Assembly (NCBI GenBank): GCA_017626055.1
Contig: JAGAJM010000004.1
Coordinates: 310,001 to 374,000, forward strand
From: a bacterium
Lineage (GTDB): Bacteria; Cyanobacteriota; Vampirovibrionia; Gastranaerophilales; Gastranaerophilaceae
Direction: 5' to 3'
Length of the DNA stretch: 64,000 nucleotides
The notes under the pieces are model-generated. The model was not told the DNA's origin and did not search any database. It worked only from the letters and a program-made list of their open reading frames with translations. Shown here piece by piece: positions 15,960 to 25,900 of this stretch; the stretch's first letter is position 1; each line of letters opens with the position of its first letter. Made by a program: the position numbers and the translations under genes.

Positions 15960-17195
15960 TTATAATCTAAAAAGTGCCTCAAAAATTCCTTCAGAATATG
16001 TTGGGTGAGCAAAACATACTTCTTTTAATTTATCAGCAGAAATATTATTTTGCATTGCTATAATTACTTGTTGAAGGAGTGAAGATGCTTCAGCTGAAAT
16101 GATATGAGCGCCTACAATTTTACCATTCTGAGATAGAAGTTTTATAAAACCTTCTGTTTCATTATCACAGTGAGCTTTGCCTAATGCTGAAATTAGAAGT
16201 TGTGATTTTGTAAATGTTCCAACTTCTAAATCTTGTTCCCTTTTGCCAACCCAAGCGATTTCTGGAGCACCATAAACAACACTTGGAGTTAAATCTTTCT
16301 CAAAAGGAATATCTTTGACTTCTGTTAGAGCTTGTTTTATCGCATAATGTGCAAGTTGAATTTCACCAGCTACATCTCCAATATATTTCACCCCATTAAT
16401 ACATTCAACTTTATTTGGAACTCTGCCTATTGCAACTAAAACCTTTTCAGGATTTAGGGTTTCTCCGTTTGATAAAATTATATTTTTGCCATCAACTTTT
16501 TCAACAGAAGTTTCTGTGTAGAATTTGATTTTACGAGTTTTAAATATGCGTTCAATTCTTTTTGAAACTTCAATATCAGCTAAAGGTAATAAGTGTGGAG
16601 CAAGTTCAACTACTGTTGTTTCAACACCAAAATTAGACATAATTCTTGCCCATTCGATACCAATCGCACCTGAGCCAATGATTAAAATGCTTTGAGGAAG
16701 TTTATCCATATTTAAAATATCATCTGATGATAGTAAAAATTCGTGGTCAAATTCTAAACCTTTAACAAGTCTAGGAGAAGAACCTGTTGCACAAATAACT
16801 TTTTCACAATTGTATTCAATATTTTCAGCTTTGATTGTTCTAGCATCAATTAGTTGAGCTTCAGCTTTTACTACTGTTACTTTAGCGTTTTTTAGGGCAA
16901 GTTCAATGCCTTTTTTTAGTTTTTCAATTGTCTGATTTTTCCTTTCGATTATTTTTGGATAATCAAGAGAAATGTTTTCTGCTGAAATTCCACAGTCTGT
17001 ACAATTTTGTATTTTATGGAAAAGTTCTGATGCGTGCAATATACTTTTTGTAGGAATACAACCTTTGTTTAAGCAAACACCACCAATATTTTCTTTTTCA
17101 AAAAGAACAACTTTTTGTCCTAAACTTGCGGCATGAAGTGCTGCAGTATAACCAGCTGGTCCACCACCAATTATCCCTAAATCAAAATTTTCCAT
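15960..17195 (-). CDS. lpd: Dihydrolipoamide dehydrogenase-like flavoprotein
   Basis: 411 residues: FAD motif GIIGGGPAGYTAALHAA, redox-active disulfide in GGVCLNKGCIPTKS (Cys41, Cys46), NAD motif IIGSGAIGIEWA and the C-terminal active-site AHPTYSEGIFEAL. It reoxidises dihydrolipoyl groups of 2-oxoacid dehydrogenases or the glycine-cleavage H protein. It is about 50 residues shorter than usual. Much of the loss falls between GRVPN and YIGDVAG, where the long segment before the second FAD contact is cut down, and the usual T in ATGD-like motifs is changed. No E1/E2 or gcv genes are nearby. AGGGGG precedes the ATG; 11 bases downstream of alr, so one operon. Confidence 0.88.
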   Translation of the reverse strand: MENFDLGIIGGGPAGYTAALHAASLGQKVVLFEKENIGGVCLNKGCIPTKSILHASELFHKIQNCTDCGISAENISLDYPKIIERKNQTIEKLKKGIELALKNAKVTVVKAEAQLIDARTIKAENIEYNCEKVICATGSSPRLVKGLEFDHEFLLSSDDILNMDKLPQSILIIGSGAIGIEWARIMSNFGVETTVVELAPHLLPLADIEVSKRIERIFKTRKIKFYTETSVEKVDGKNIILSNGETLNPEKVLVAIGRVPNKVECINGVKYIGDVAGEIQLAHYAIKQALTEVKDIPFEKDLTPSVVYGAPEIAWVGKREQDLEVGTFTKSQLLISALGKAHCDNETEGFIKLLSQNGKIVGAHIISAEASSLLQQVIIAMQNNISADKLKEVCFAHPTYSEGIFEALFRL

Positions 17196-17206
17196 ATTGC
17201 CCCCTA

Positions 17207-18331
17207 TTATTTACGAGTATAAACTCGTGGTAATCTTACTTTCAAACGACAAGTAAGTTCGTAGTTTATTGTGTTTAAAATTTTTGCCCATTCATCAATT
17301 GAATGTTGTTCATCAAGTAGCGTAATTATATCGCCTACGTTTGCATCTATTCCAGTAATGTCAAACATCATCTGGTCCATTGTTATATTCCCAACTTGGG
17401 GAACTTCTATTCCGTTGATTACCCCTTTTATTTTGTTTGAGAGAAGTCTTGGCACTCCATCAGCATAACCAATCGGAACTGTTGCAATTGTTCTATCTCC
17501 GTTTGCGGTAAATGTGTGACAGTAGCTTACGCCTTCTCCATCTTTTGCGGTGTGAATATTAACAATTCTACCTTTTAGTGAAATTAATTGTTTTAAGTTT
17601 GGTTTAGTGAAATCTTTTTCTGGAAAATCTGGATAAAGTCCGTATAATGAAATTCCGACTCTTCGCATATTGGAATTTGGAACATCATAGCAAATAGTTC
17701 CAGCGGTATTTAATATGTGCAATAGCAACCCGTCTGTTTCTATATTGTTTATAATGTTGTTCCATTTATCGATTTGAGCTTGAGTTTTATCAAGTTCTTC
17801 AGCAGCTGCAAGGTGTGTGAAAATCCCTTGTAGATTTATAAATTCAGATTGTTGAACTTGTTTGATAAAATCTATTGCTTCATCAACACAAACTCCAATT
17901 CTATTCATTCCAGTATCAAGTTTTATATGTACTTTAGGTTGTTTCCCTGTTCTTTTGTATGCTTGTTCGCACGCTTTTATATGTTCTTTTGAAAAAATCG
18001 AAATGCTTAAGTCATATTTAACTGCACTTTCAACTGCCCAAACTGGAACAGCTCCAAGAACTAAAATTTCACAATTTAAACCTGCTTGACGAAGATCTGC
18101 ACCCTCATCAATTGATGCAACACCAAGCATATCAATTCCGCTGGCTAAAATTGTTGGGGCTAGCATAATTGAGCCGTGACCATATGAGTCAGCTTTCACA
18201 ACGCCAAGAAGTTTTATATCTTGAGGTACAAGTTTCTTAATTTCTTTGATATTGTGTTCAAGGTTTGAAATGTTTATTTCAACCCAAGCATCTCTATGAA
18301 TATTTATGTTTGTTTGTCTTGTGTTTTTCAT
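17207..18331 (-). CDS. alr: Alanine racemase
   Basis: About 374 residues from the ATG at 18331. The PLP lysine is in VVKADSYGHG (Lys46), followed by KLDTGMNRIG, TAGT-like phosphate-binding residues and the second catalytic Tyr in GVSYCHTF. It interconverts L- and D-alanine for peptidoglycan. An upstream start at 18367 is possible but less likely, because the family N-terminus begins close to the DAWVEINISNLEHN block. No Shine-Dalgarno precedes 18331; TATACT (18339-18344, minus) lies 7 bases upstream with TTGCTG 17 bases further back, a leaderless arrangement. It leads an operon with lpd. Confidence 0.93.
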   Translation of the reverse strand: MKNTRQTNINIHRDAWVEINISNLEHNIKEIKKLVPQDIKLLGVVKADSYGHGSIMLAPTILASGIDMLGVASIDEGADLRQAGLNCEILVLGAVPVWAVESAVKYDLSISIFSKEHIKACEQAYKRTGKQPKVHIKLDTGMNRIGVCVDEAIDFIKQVQQSEFINLQGIFTHLAAAEELDKTQAQIDKWNNIINNIETDGLLLHILNTAGTICYDVPNSNMRRVGISLYGLYPDFPEKDFTKPNLKQLISLKGRIVNIHTAKDGEGVSYCHTFTANGDRTIATVPIGYADGVPRLLSNKIKGVINGIEVPQVGNITMDQMMFDITGIDANVGDIITLLDEQHSIDEWAKILNTINYELTCRLKVRLPRVYTRK

Positions 18332-18338
18332 TGATTTA

Positions 18339-18367
18339 AGTATAAGACAAAAGTGTTTTTTCAGCAA
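18339..18367 (-). promoter_or_regulatory. Candidate leaderless promoter of alr
   Basis: Minus strand TTGCTG (18362-18367), 17-base spacer, TATACT (18339-18344), then 7 bases to the ATG at 18331. The -35 is weak, the -10 and spacing good. Confidence 0.45.
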
Positions 18368-18465
18368 TTTTATTAAAGTTTTTTATAGATATCATTCAAG
18401 TACTTGATACAACTTTAAAAGCATTATGATATGATTAAAAAATATAGGTTATAAGGAATAGAATT

Positions 18466-19446
18466 ATGTTTGAATTATTTTTAGAAAGAGCTCAGGAAGT
18501 TTTGGGCGTTCCTGCGGCATTAATTACTCATTGTCCGTATTTACCTGAATATATAAAAGATGCATTAATAACAAGCGTTAATTTTATTCCGTGGTTGTAT
18601 TTCTTGTATTATGCAATAGAACTTATTGAAAGATTTTTCTTGAAACGAATTGGACTTTTTATAAAATTATTAAAACGTTTTGGTCCTTTATTTGGTGTTG
18701 TAATTTCTAATATTCCAGAATGTGGTTATTCAGTTATTACAAGTGTTTTCTATTCAAGAAAAATGATTACTCGTGGAACATTGTTGGCGTTTCTAATCAC
18801 TTGTTCAGATGATGCATTGCCTTTACTATTTATGGATTTAAGTAAAGCTGTATATATTTTGCCAATAGTTATACTTAAAGTTATTGTAGCGTTAATTGTT
18901 GCAGGTGTAGTGGATTTATTATTTGCGTTTAACACAAAAATTGAAGATACAAATGCGATTAATATTGATTTAAATATTCCTGGATGTTGTCATCATAAAA
19001 TTAGTACAGATTTTTACCCGCCTCATTGGTGGATGCACCCATTTACACATACTTTTAATATGTTTATGTTTACGTTTTTATCATTGGCATTTTTTAATTG
19101 TGTAATCCAAGGTTTTGGAGGTGCGGAAAAATTAGCATCATTTATTATGATAGATTCTCCTTATCAAGTTGTTGCAGGTGCTGTGTTAGGACTTGTTCCA
19201 AATTGTGTTACATCAGTATTTTTAGCTTTAGCTTTTGTTAAAGGTTTGATTAGTTTCCCTACATTATTGGCAGGATTGATAACTACAACTGGTCTTGGTT
19301 TGATGACACTTGTAAAACACAAGCCACATAGCGGAGATAATCATTTTATAACATTTATTCTTTTGGTAGCTGGTATCGGAGCTGGTTTATTCGTATTTTA
19401 TAATATGGAAATAGTTTCAAATATTATGAAGTATATTGGAGGGTAA
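18466..19446 (+). CDS. Putative 10-TM metal exporter-type permease, copy 1
   Basis: 326 residues, strongly hydrophobic with about 8-10 membrane segments in two repeated halves. Blocks such as FGPLFGVVISNIPECGYS, SRKMITRGTLLAF and ITCSDDALPLLF match the putative manganese/arsenic-type exporter permeases (ArsP_2-like). A central loop holds GCCHHK, a likely metal-binding cluster. A second, diverged copy starts 7 bases downstream, so the two may form a heterodimer. AAGGA precedes the ATG. The substrate is not proven; Mn, As and other metals have been proposed for the family. Confidence 0.75.
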   Translation: MFELFLERAQEVLGVPAALITHCPYLPEYIKDALITSVNFIPWLYFLYYAIELIERFFLKRIGLFIKLLKRFGPLFGVVISNIPECGYSVITSVFYSRKMITRGTLLAFLITCSDDALPLLFMDLSKAVYILPIVILKVIVALIVAGVVDLLFAFNTKIEDTNAINIDLNIPGCCHHKISTDFYPPHWWMHPFTHTFNMFMFTFLSLAFFNCVIQGFGGAEKLASFIMIDSPYQVVAGAVLGLVPNCVTSVFLALAFVKGLISFPTLLAGLITTTGLGLMTLVKHKPHSGDNHFITFILLVAGIGAGLFVFYNMEIVSNIMKYIGG

Positions 19447-19453
19447 TACGTAA

Positions 19454-20449
19454 ATGAATTCATTTTTTCAATCAATAATTTCAAGTTTTAATTATATGAT
19501 GTCATTGCCAGAACATCTGATTGAACCTTTGGAATTTTTGCCTGAATTCGTAAAAGAACCGATGATTGAAAGTTTGAATTTAGTTCCATTCCTTTTTGTA
19601 ATTTTTGTCCTAATTGAAGTTCTAGAGAGATATTTCACGAAGAAAAAACATTTATTTGTTTTTTTTATGAAAAAGATAGGACCTTTATTTGGTAGTATAT
19701 TTGCATCAATTCCTCAATGTGGATTTTCGGTTATTGCAAGTACGCTTTATACAAGAAGAATTTTAAGTCGAGGTACATTGTTGGCGGTTTATTTTGCAAC
19801 TTCAGATGAAGCAATCCCTGTTTTGATGTCTAACCCAAGCAAAGTCTATTTAGTTGTTCCTATTATAATTTTAAAAATAATAATTGCGGTGATTGTAGGT
19901 TATTTGGTAGATATTCTAGTTGGCTATAAAGCTAGTGAACCGATTATTGAAGAAAAACCATTAGAAGTGAAAGCTGAAGGTTGTTGTCATCATAAATTGG
20001 CAGATGCTGCTAAAACTAAAGAATTCTGGTGGCATCCAGTGAGACATACTTTTAATATTTTTGTATTTATTTTGGTAATTTCACTTATTTTAAGTGCGCT
20101 ACTCCATCAAGCAGGAACTGAAGAGAATTTGGCGAAATATTGTTTGATGAATTCCCCATTACAACCATTGATGGCATCGTTAATTGGTTTGATTCCTAAT
20201 TGTGCGATTTCTGTTATATTCACAATTTTGTATATGAAACACACATTAAGTTTTGGTTCATTGATTGCGGGGTTATGTTCAGCTGGTGGACTTGGTGTTT
20301 TGGTTCTTTTGAAAAGAAATAATGATAAAAAAGATACAGCCTTAATTTTGGGGCTTATGGTTTTAATAAGTACAATTATTGGTCTTGTTTTTCAATATAA
20401 TGTTTTTGGTATAAATAAAATTTTTAGTGTTTTCGGTATCCAAGTTTAA
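19454..20449 (+). CDS. Putative 10-TM metal exporter-type permease, copy 2
   Basis: 331 residues, paralogue of the gene 7 bases upstream and closer to the family consensus (IPQCGFSVIASTLYTRRIL, SRGTLLAVYFATSDEAIP). It keeps the central GCCHHK cluster and the second-half IPNCAISVIF block that mirrors the first half. Copy 1 instead has ECGYS and CSDDALP, so the pore residues of the two copies have diverged in a paired way, as expected for a heterodimer. GGAGGG at the end of copy 1 acts as its ribosome site, implying translational coupling. Confidence 0.78.
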   Translation: MNSFFQSIISSFNYMMSLPEHLIEPLEFLPEFVKEPMIESLNLVPFLFVIFVLIEVLERYFTKKKHLFVFFMKKIGPLFGSIFASIPQCGFSVIASTLYTRRILSRGTLLAVYFATSDEAIPVLMSNPSKVYLVVPIIILKIIIAVIVGYLVDILVGYKASEPIIEEKPLEVKAEGCCHHKLADAAKTKEFWWHPVRHTFNIFVFILVISLILSALLHQAGTEENLAKYCLMNSPLQPLMASLIGLIPNCAISVIFTILYMKHTLSFGSLIAGLCSAGGLGVLVLLKRNNDKKDTALILGLMVLISTIIGLVFQYNVFGINKIFSVFGIQV

Positions 20450-20463
20450 TAAAAGAGGTTTTA

Positions 20464-21939
20464 ATGATTCAACAATCTGAAAAATTTAAACAAGCGTTTG
20501 AGAGCCATAAAAAAGGAGATCTCGAACTAGCAAAAGATTTGTATTTAGAGCTTTTGCAAAATGAAAAAGATAATGCAGAAGTTTGGGATTTGTTGGGGGT
20601 CGTACATTATCAAACTAAAGATTATTTAGAAGCAGAACTCTGTATTAAAAAAGCAATTGAACTTAATCCAAGGCTTTATTATATTGAAAATTTAGCAAGG
20701 CTTTATTTGGATAAGGGTGATTTTAAGTTGGCAATTGCACTATATGAGGATTTAGTTAAACACAATCAAACTTATGAAAACTTATTTAATTTAGCAATGT
20801 CTTATAAAGGTAATCATGATTGGGAAAAGGCAAAACAAACTTATCACAAATCGTTAGAAATAAACCCAAAGGGTTATGAATCTTATTTTAATTTGGCATA
20901 TCTTGCATTGAATGAAAATAATCCTGAATTAGCAATTGAATGTTACCAAAATGCTTTAAAAATTAAGCCTGATGATTGGGAAGCTATTTATTTTCTATCG
21001 TTAGCTTATATGCAAACCAAAAATTATGAAAAAGGATTGGAATGTTTTGAATCTCGTTTATGTCGCCAAAGTGCGATTGTTTCTCAAGAAAAAATATATC
21101 CCAATTTGATGAAAGAAAAACCAATCTGGAAGGGTGAAGATTTAAAAGATAAGGTTTTATTTACATATTATGAGGCAGGGTTTGGTGATTTATTAATGTT
21201 TTATCGTTATATGCCAATACTTACTTCAATGGCAAAAAAAGTCATTATAAAACCCCAAAAAGAATTGGCTCCACTTTTCAGGGAAAATTCTTATGGAGCA
21301 GAAGTCTTAGAAATTTTTGATTTTGAAAAAGAAATGGATTTTGATTATCATATCCCATTTTTGAGTATTCCTTATGTGTTGGGTTATAAGGGTGAAGAGA
21401 TGTTTGTACATCACGACGATGGTTATATAAGACCGAACCCTGCAAAAGTAAATTATTACAAAGAAAAATTTTGCCAAAATGATAAGTTTAAAATTGGTAT
21501 AAAATGGCAAGGTAATACTCATTATGACCTTGAAAGAGTTTTGAATGTTGAAGACTTTTTTAAACTTTTTAGTCTGCCAAATACTCAGTTTTATTCGTTC
21601 CAAACTTTAGAAGGCTCTGAGGAAATCGAAAAATTCAGGGGTAAATATAATGTAATTGACCTTGGTTCAACGTTTAGTAATTTCTCTGACACTGCTGGTG
21701 CTATTGAAAATATGGATTTAATTATCTCAAATGATACTTCTTTGGTTCATTTAGCAGGTGCTATGAAAAAAAGATGCTGGGTGCTTTTACCTTATATTTA
21801 TAATTGGCGTTGGCACACAGATTTAAGTGTTTGTGATTGGTACGACAGTGTTAAAGTATTTAGGCAGAAAGACCACGGTGATTGGGCTAGTGTCTTTGAA
21901 CCTGTTGAGATTGAGTTGAAAAAACTTCTTGAGGTTTAA
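20464..21939 (+). CDS. TPR protein with C-terminal GT9/SPINDLY-like glycosyltransferase domain
   Basis: 491 residues. Residues ~5-200 form about six tetratricopeptide repeats (for example NAEVWDLLGVVHYQTKDYLEA). Residues ~230-490 resemble the glycosyltransferase-like domain common in bacterial TPR proteins: GIKWQGN, LGSTFSNFSDTAGAIENMDL, the conserved ISNDTSLVHLAGAM and WVLLPYIYNWRWH. Family members are thought to transfer sugars to proteins or lipids; the donor is unknown. It follows the permease pair by 14 bases with AAGAGG as ribosome site. A paralogue is at 62291-63958. Confidence 0.82.
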   Translation: MIQQSEKFKQAFESHKKGDLELAKDLYLELLQNEKDNAEVWDLLGVVHYQTKDYLEAELCIKKAIELNPRLYYIENLARLYLDKGDFKLAIALYEDLVKHNQTYENLFNLAMSYKGNHDWEKAKQTYHKSLEINPKGYESYFNLAYLALNENNPELAIECYQNALKIKPDDWEAIYFLSLAYMQTKNYEKGLECFESRLCRQSAIVSQEKIYPNLMKEKPIWKGEDLKDKVLFTYYEAGFGDLLMFYRYMPILTSMAKKVIIKPQKELAPLFRENSYGAEVLEIFDFEKEMDFDYHIPFLSIPYVLGYKGEEMFVHHDDGYIRPNPAKVNYYKEKFCQNDKFKIGIKWQGNTHYDLERVLNVEDFFKLFSLPNTQFYSFQTLEGSEEIEKFRGKYNVIDLGSTFSNFSDTAGAIENMDLIISNDTSLVHLAGAMKKRCWVLLPYIYNWRWHTDLSVCDWYDSVKVFRQKDHGDWASVFEPVEIELKKLLEV

Positions 21940-22103
21940 TATTGCCAAGGTTCGTCGTTAGGGTTTTCAATCCAAACAACAGTTACTTCTTGTTGCCTAT
22001 AAAATGGATTGAGCCAGTGAGTTTCGTCTGTAAAATCTACGATGGCATCGTAGTATGAAATTTTTTCTGCAAGTATTTTGGTGTATTTTAATAAATCTGT
22101 CAT
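21936..22103 (-). CDS. Small hypothetical protein
   Basis: 55 residues from the ATG at 22103, chosen because TAGGA lies 5-6 bases before it. Acidic and Trp-rich at the C-terminus (VVWIENPNDEPWQY); no family recognised. Its stop overlaps the stop of the convergent TPR gene by 4 bases. Short length keeps this uncertain, but the ribosome site and the protein-like composition support it. Confidence 0.5.
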   Translation of the reverse strand: MTDLLKYTKILAEKISYYDAIVDFTDETHWLNPFYRQQEVTVVWIENPNDEPWQY

Positions 22104-22271
22104 AATTTTCCTAACTATCATAATAGTTTTATTATTTAGAGTTTTTTTGCCGAAATAATTGTCAGAAAGTTTTAATTTTGATGAAATTTTATTACTCTTT
22201 TGGTCTATTCTTTTAACCTATTGCTTAAATCTTGTGAAAATTTTAATTTTAGGTAGTTTAGGAGGTTTTTT
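22104..22271. other. Intergenic leader before rubrerythrin
   Basis: 168 bases without a gene. Bases 22147-22169 (TTTGCCGAAATAATTG then TCAGAAAG) resemble the leader of the phage-like gene at 40312-40350. No riboswitch or terminator recognised. Confidence 0.4.
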
Positions 22272-22850
22272 ATGAGTGAGAAATTTAGGGGTTCTAAAAC
22301 TGAACAAAATTTAATGAATGCTTATGCGGGAGAATCAATGGCTCGTAATCGCTATACGTATTATGCTAGTGTTGCGAAAAAAGAAGGATATGAACAAATT
22401 GCTGCAATCTTTTGTGATACGGCAGAAAATGAATTGGAACACGCAAAATTATTTTTTAATCATATTGCCAATAATCCATTAGGACATGTTGATAGTTTTT
22501 ACCCTTTTGAAATTGGCACAACCGAAGATAATTTAAATAGTGCAATATCAGGTGAAATTGAAGAGTATGATGTTCTGTATAAAGAAGCAGAAATGGTCGC
22601 AAAAGAAGAGGGGTTTGATTCTATTGCAAATACTTTTCATAACGTTCGTCACGCTGAGGAACACCATGCTAAAAGATTTAAGGCTATTTTAAAAGAAATG
22701 AAAGATGGAACAACTTTTGATAAAGATTCAGAAGTGTCTTGGATGTGTCGTAAGTGTGGTTACATACATAAAGGGATGTCTGCACCTGAACATTGTGAAA
22801 ATTGTCATCATCCTCAAGCCTATTTCCAAATTTTATGTGAAAAATACTAA
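22272..22850 (+). CDS. rbr: Rubrerythrin
   Basis: 192 residues: an N-terminal four-helix diiron domain with two E-x2-H-type ligand sets (NELEHAKLF and VRHAEEHHAKRF, plus Glu in AGESMARNRY and GEIEEYD), then a C-terminal rubredoxin iron site (CRKCGYIHKG and CENC). Rubrerythrins reduce hydrogen peroxide to water in anaerobes, taking electrons from rubredoxin-type donors. AGGAGG lies before the ATG. It is monocistronic in appearance. Confidence 0.95.
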   Translation: MSEKFRGSKTEQNLMNAYAGESMARNRYTYYASVAKKEGYEQIAAIFCDTAENELEHAKLFFNHIANNPLGHVDSFYPFEIGTTEDNLNSAISGEIEEYDVLYKEAEMVAKEEGFDSIANTFHNVRHAEEHHAKRFKAILKEMKDGTTFDKDSEVSWMCRKCGYIHKGMSAPEHCENCHHPQAYFQILCEKY

Positions 22851-22866
22851 ATATTTTGTGATTTTA

Positions 22867-22896
22867 TTGTACTTATTCATTTGATTATAATATAAT
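22867..22896 (+). promoter_or_regulatory. Candidate leaderless promoter of the AsmA-like gene
   Basis: TTGTAC (22867-22872), 18-base spacer, TATAAT (22891-22896), then 7 bases to the ATG at 22904, with no Shine-Dalgarno. A second TATAAT overlaps at 22886. Confidence 0.45.
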
Positions 22897-22903
22897 GATT
22901 GTA

Positions 22904-25900
22904 ATGAATAAGAAGTGGAAAATTGCGACGATTTTGGGAATAATGGCATTGACCTGCGGAGCTTATACGTGGGGAATTCCAGCCATTGTCAATATCAAAT
23001 CGCATAAAACTCAAATAGAACAAACTGTTTATGAAAGTTCTGGGTATAGAATAGATATCGGTAACCCTAAACTTTCTATGGGTTTTTTCCCTTCTGTTTG
23101 GATTAGTAGTGATAATATTTCCCTTCTGAATGATGATAATTCAAAGGCTTTGTCTATTGATAATCCAAAATTAAAATTAAGATTATTTCCACTTATTAGA
23201 AAAAAGATAGAAATTACAAAACTTTCAGCAACAAAAGAAGAAGCGAATTTTGTATTCACTAAGGATTCTGAATTTTTAATTGGTCAATATCCACTAAAGG
23301 TATCAAACAAAGAAAAGAAATTTACTCTTTCTAAGATGGATATGAATTTGGGTGAATATAATATTAACCTAAATGATAAAAAAAATGGTAAAAATGCAAA
23401 ATTAACTGGCGAATATTTTGAACAAGGTAAATATATTGCTAATAAGCGTGTTAAATTCGCAACAGAAAGTGTTTTAACAGTCGGTGATAAATCTACTGAT
23501 ATTGTGGCAGATGTTGATATAGCTTTGCCTATCAGTAGCTTAACAGAAGATACATTCAGAGTTACTGCAAACATTAAAGACTTTGATTTAGCCTCTATTT
23601 CTGATTATGTAAGTTATGCAACTCAAGGTAGGTTAACTTCTCTAGCAGGTATTGTGAATTTTGTTGCGGATACTAAAAAAGATAAGTATGGACACAAAAA
23701 TATTACAACAACTTTAACCACTCAAGATTTAAAAATTATCGGTAAAGATAGAGCTTCTTCTGTAATTTATCCAAATAAGTTAACTGCAAATATCAATTTC
23801 GGTACTGTTCAAAATGGTGTGAATTTTGAAAATACAACTTTAGACTCAGACAATATTCATTTTGAAATAAATGGTAAAGTTTTTGATATTGGTAATAAAG
23901 CTCTAAAGTATAACATTGAGGCAGAAGTTAAAGATACAAGATTAGAAGATGTTGTTGCAATATTTCCTTGGTCACCAAAGGTTTTACCTGATTTCAATTT
24001 GTACAAGTTAAAAGAACATATTATTTATGGTGAAGGTAACGGGAAATTAAAATTTGTCGGTCAAGGTAATCGACCGAATGTTACTGGTGAAGTTCATCTA
24101 AGCGATGCTTATGTTGTTAAGCCTATTAAGGGTGCACCTGCAAATATTAGTGCAGATATGGAATTTATTGGTCGTCAAATGTTAATCAAAGTTTTTGGAC
24201 CAATTACAAATGAACAAAATGTAACTTTACAAGGTAAAGTTTGGATTGATGGTTCTAAGTATTCAGAACTAAATGTAACAAGTACAAATGCCGTACCTCT
24301 AGCGCCAGCCCAAGATGTAATTAATCCTATGCACGATATTTTACGTTTCCAAATGGGACCAATACCTTTGATGAAAATATCTGGTTTTGGAAATGTGAAT
24401 GTACGTTCTGCTGGTACTAAAAAGGATCCACATATTTTTGGTAGGGTAGATTTCTTTGGAGCAAAAGCATCATTTATTGAAGTAAAACATCTGGAACTTC
24501 AAAATGGTTCTGGAGAAGTTGTATTTGATGATAAAAAGACTACATTCAAAACTCATAAAGCATCATTGTATGGCAAACCAATTGAAGTTCATGGTGATTG
24601 TATTACGATGGGCGATTTGAATGTTTATGTTTCATCAAATGGACATGACGTAAAAAAACTTGTAAAAGTTATACAAGATTCTCCAATTTTAGTTGAAGTA
24701 GATAAGGTGTTAAAACCATTTACAAAACCTGATGGTATTGCTGATGTATTCTTACATATTTACGGAATTTCTAAAAATGCTGAAGAGATTGTATTTAATG
24801 AAGATTTATTCTCAAGAGGTACTGTAAAATTACATAATGCAAGGACAGTATTACAAGACACATTTTTACCATTTACTAATATAAATGGGGTTGTGAATTT
24901 TGACAAATATAATTCTGACTACGATGTAACAGGTTATGTCCGTAATTCAAAAGTTCATGTTGTTGGAACTGGTTCTCAATCTAATATAGATTTGAAAGCC
25001 TATTCAGATAAAGCCCAATTAAATGATGTTTTTGATTTGCTTCAACAAAATATGTTGTTACCTTATAAAGATGAAATCGGTAGAATATATGGTTCGTTTA
25101 CTGCTGGGTATAATGGGTATGTTGAACCAGGTGGACAACTAGATTACAACAAAATTGTTGCTGATGGGAAATTGTTCTCTAATATGAACACTGATAATCC
25201 TGTTCAAATCGATGGTGGGACTTTTAATATCAAGAATGGATTATTAACTACTTCAATGTTAAAAGGTTTGTTTAATGGTTATCCAGCGACATTGTCATTT
25301 GTTGCAAAAGATTTAGACAAAGAAGAATTTAGTATTGCTGAAGCGGTATTCAATTTCAAAAACTTTGATGTAAGTTCAATTGACAAAATTAAAAATCAAG
25401 TAAAATTGCCAAAAGAAATTGCAACACAAGTGGATAATTTAGAAAATTTAACAGGTGTTATTGATATTAGCGGAACAGTTAAAAATAATGATATTTATGC
25501 AAATACTGATTTGAAAAACACATCATTTGTTTACAAACCAATTGGAGCTTTAGTTAAGATTTTGAGTGGTCATGCAAATATGCGAGGAACCACTTTGTAC
25601 TTGGATAAAGTTAATACTCAAGTTAGCTCAATGCCTGTATTTATCAATGGTAAGATTGCCGATGTGATGAGTGAAAATCCAAATTTGAATTTGTCAGTAT
25701 CAACAAAATTGACTCAACCTTTCTTTGATAGGTTTTTGAATTCAAAATCTGTTTATCCGATAAAAGTAAAAGGTGATATAAATTTAAACTCAAAATTACG
25801 TGGCCCAATAAATGCGTTAAGAACAAATTCAACGTTAAATATGGATGAAAATTCTTCACTATATTATATGGGTGCAACATTGTCTGGGGCGCCAACAGGT

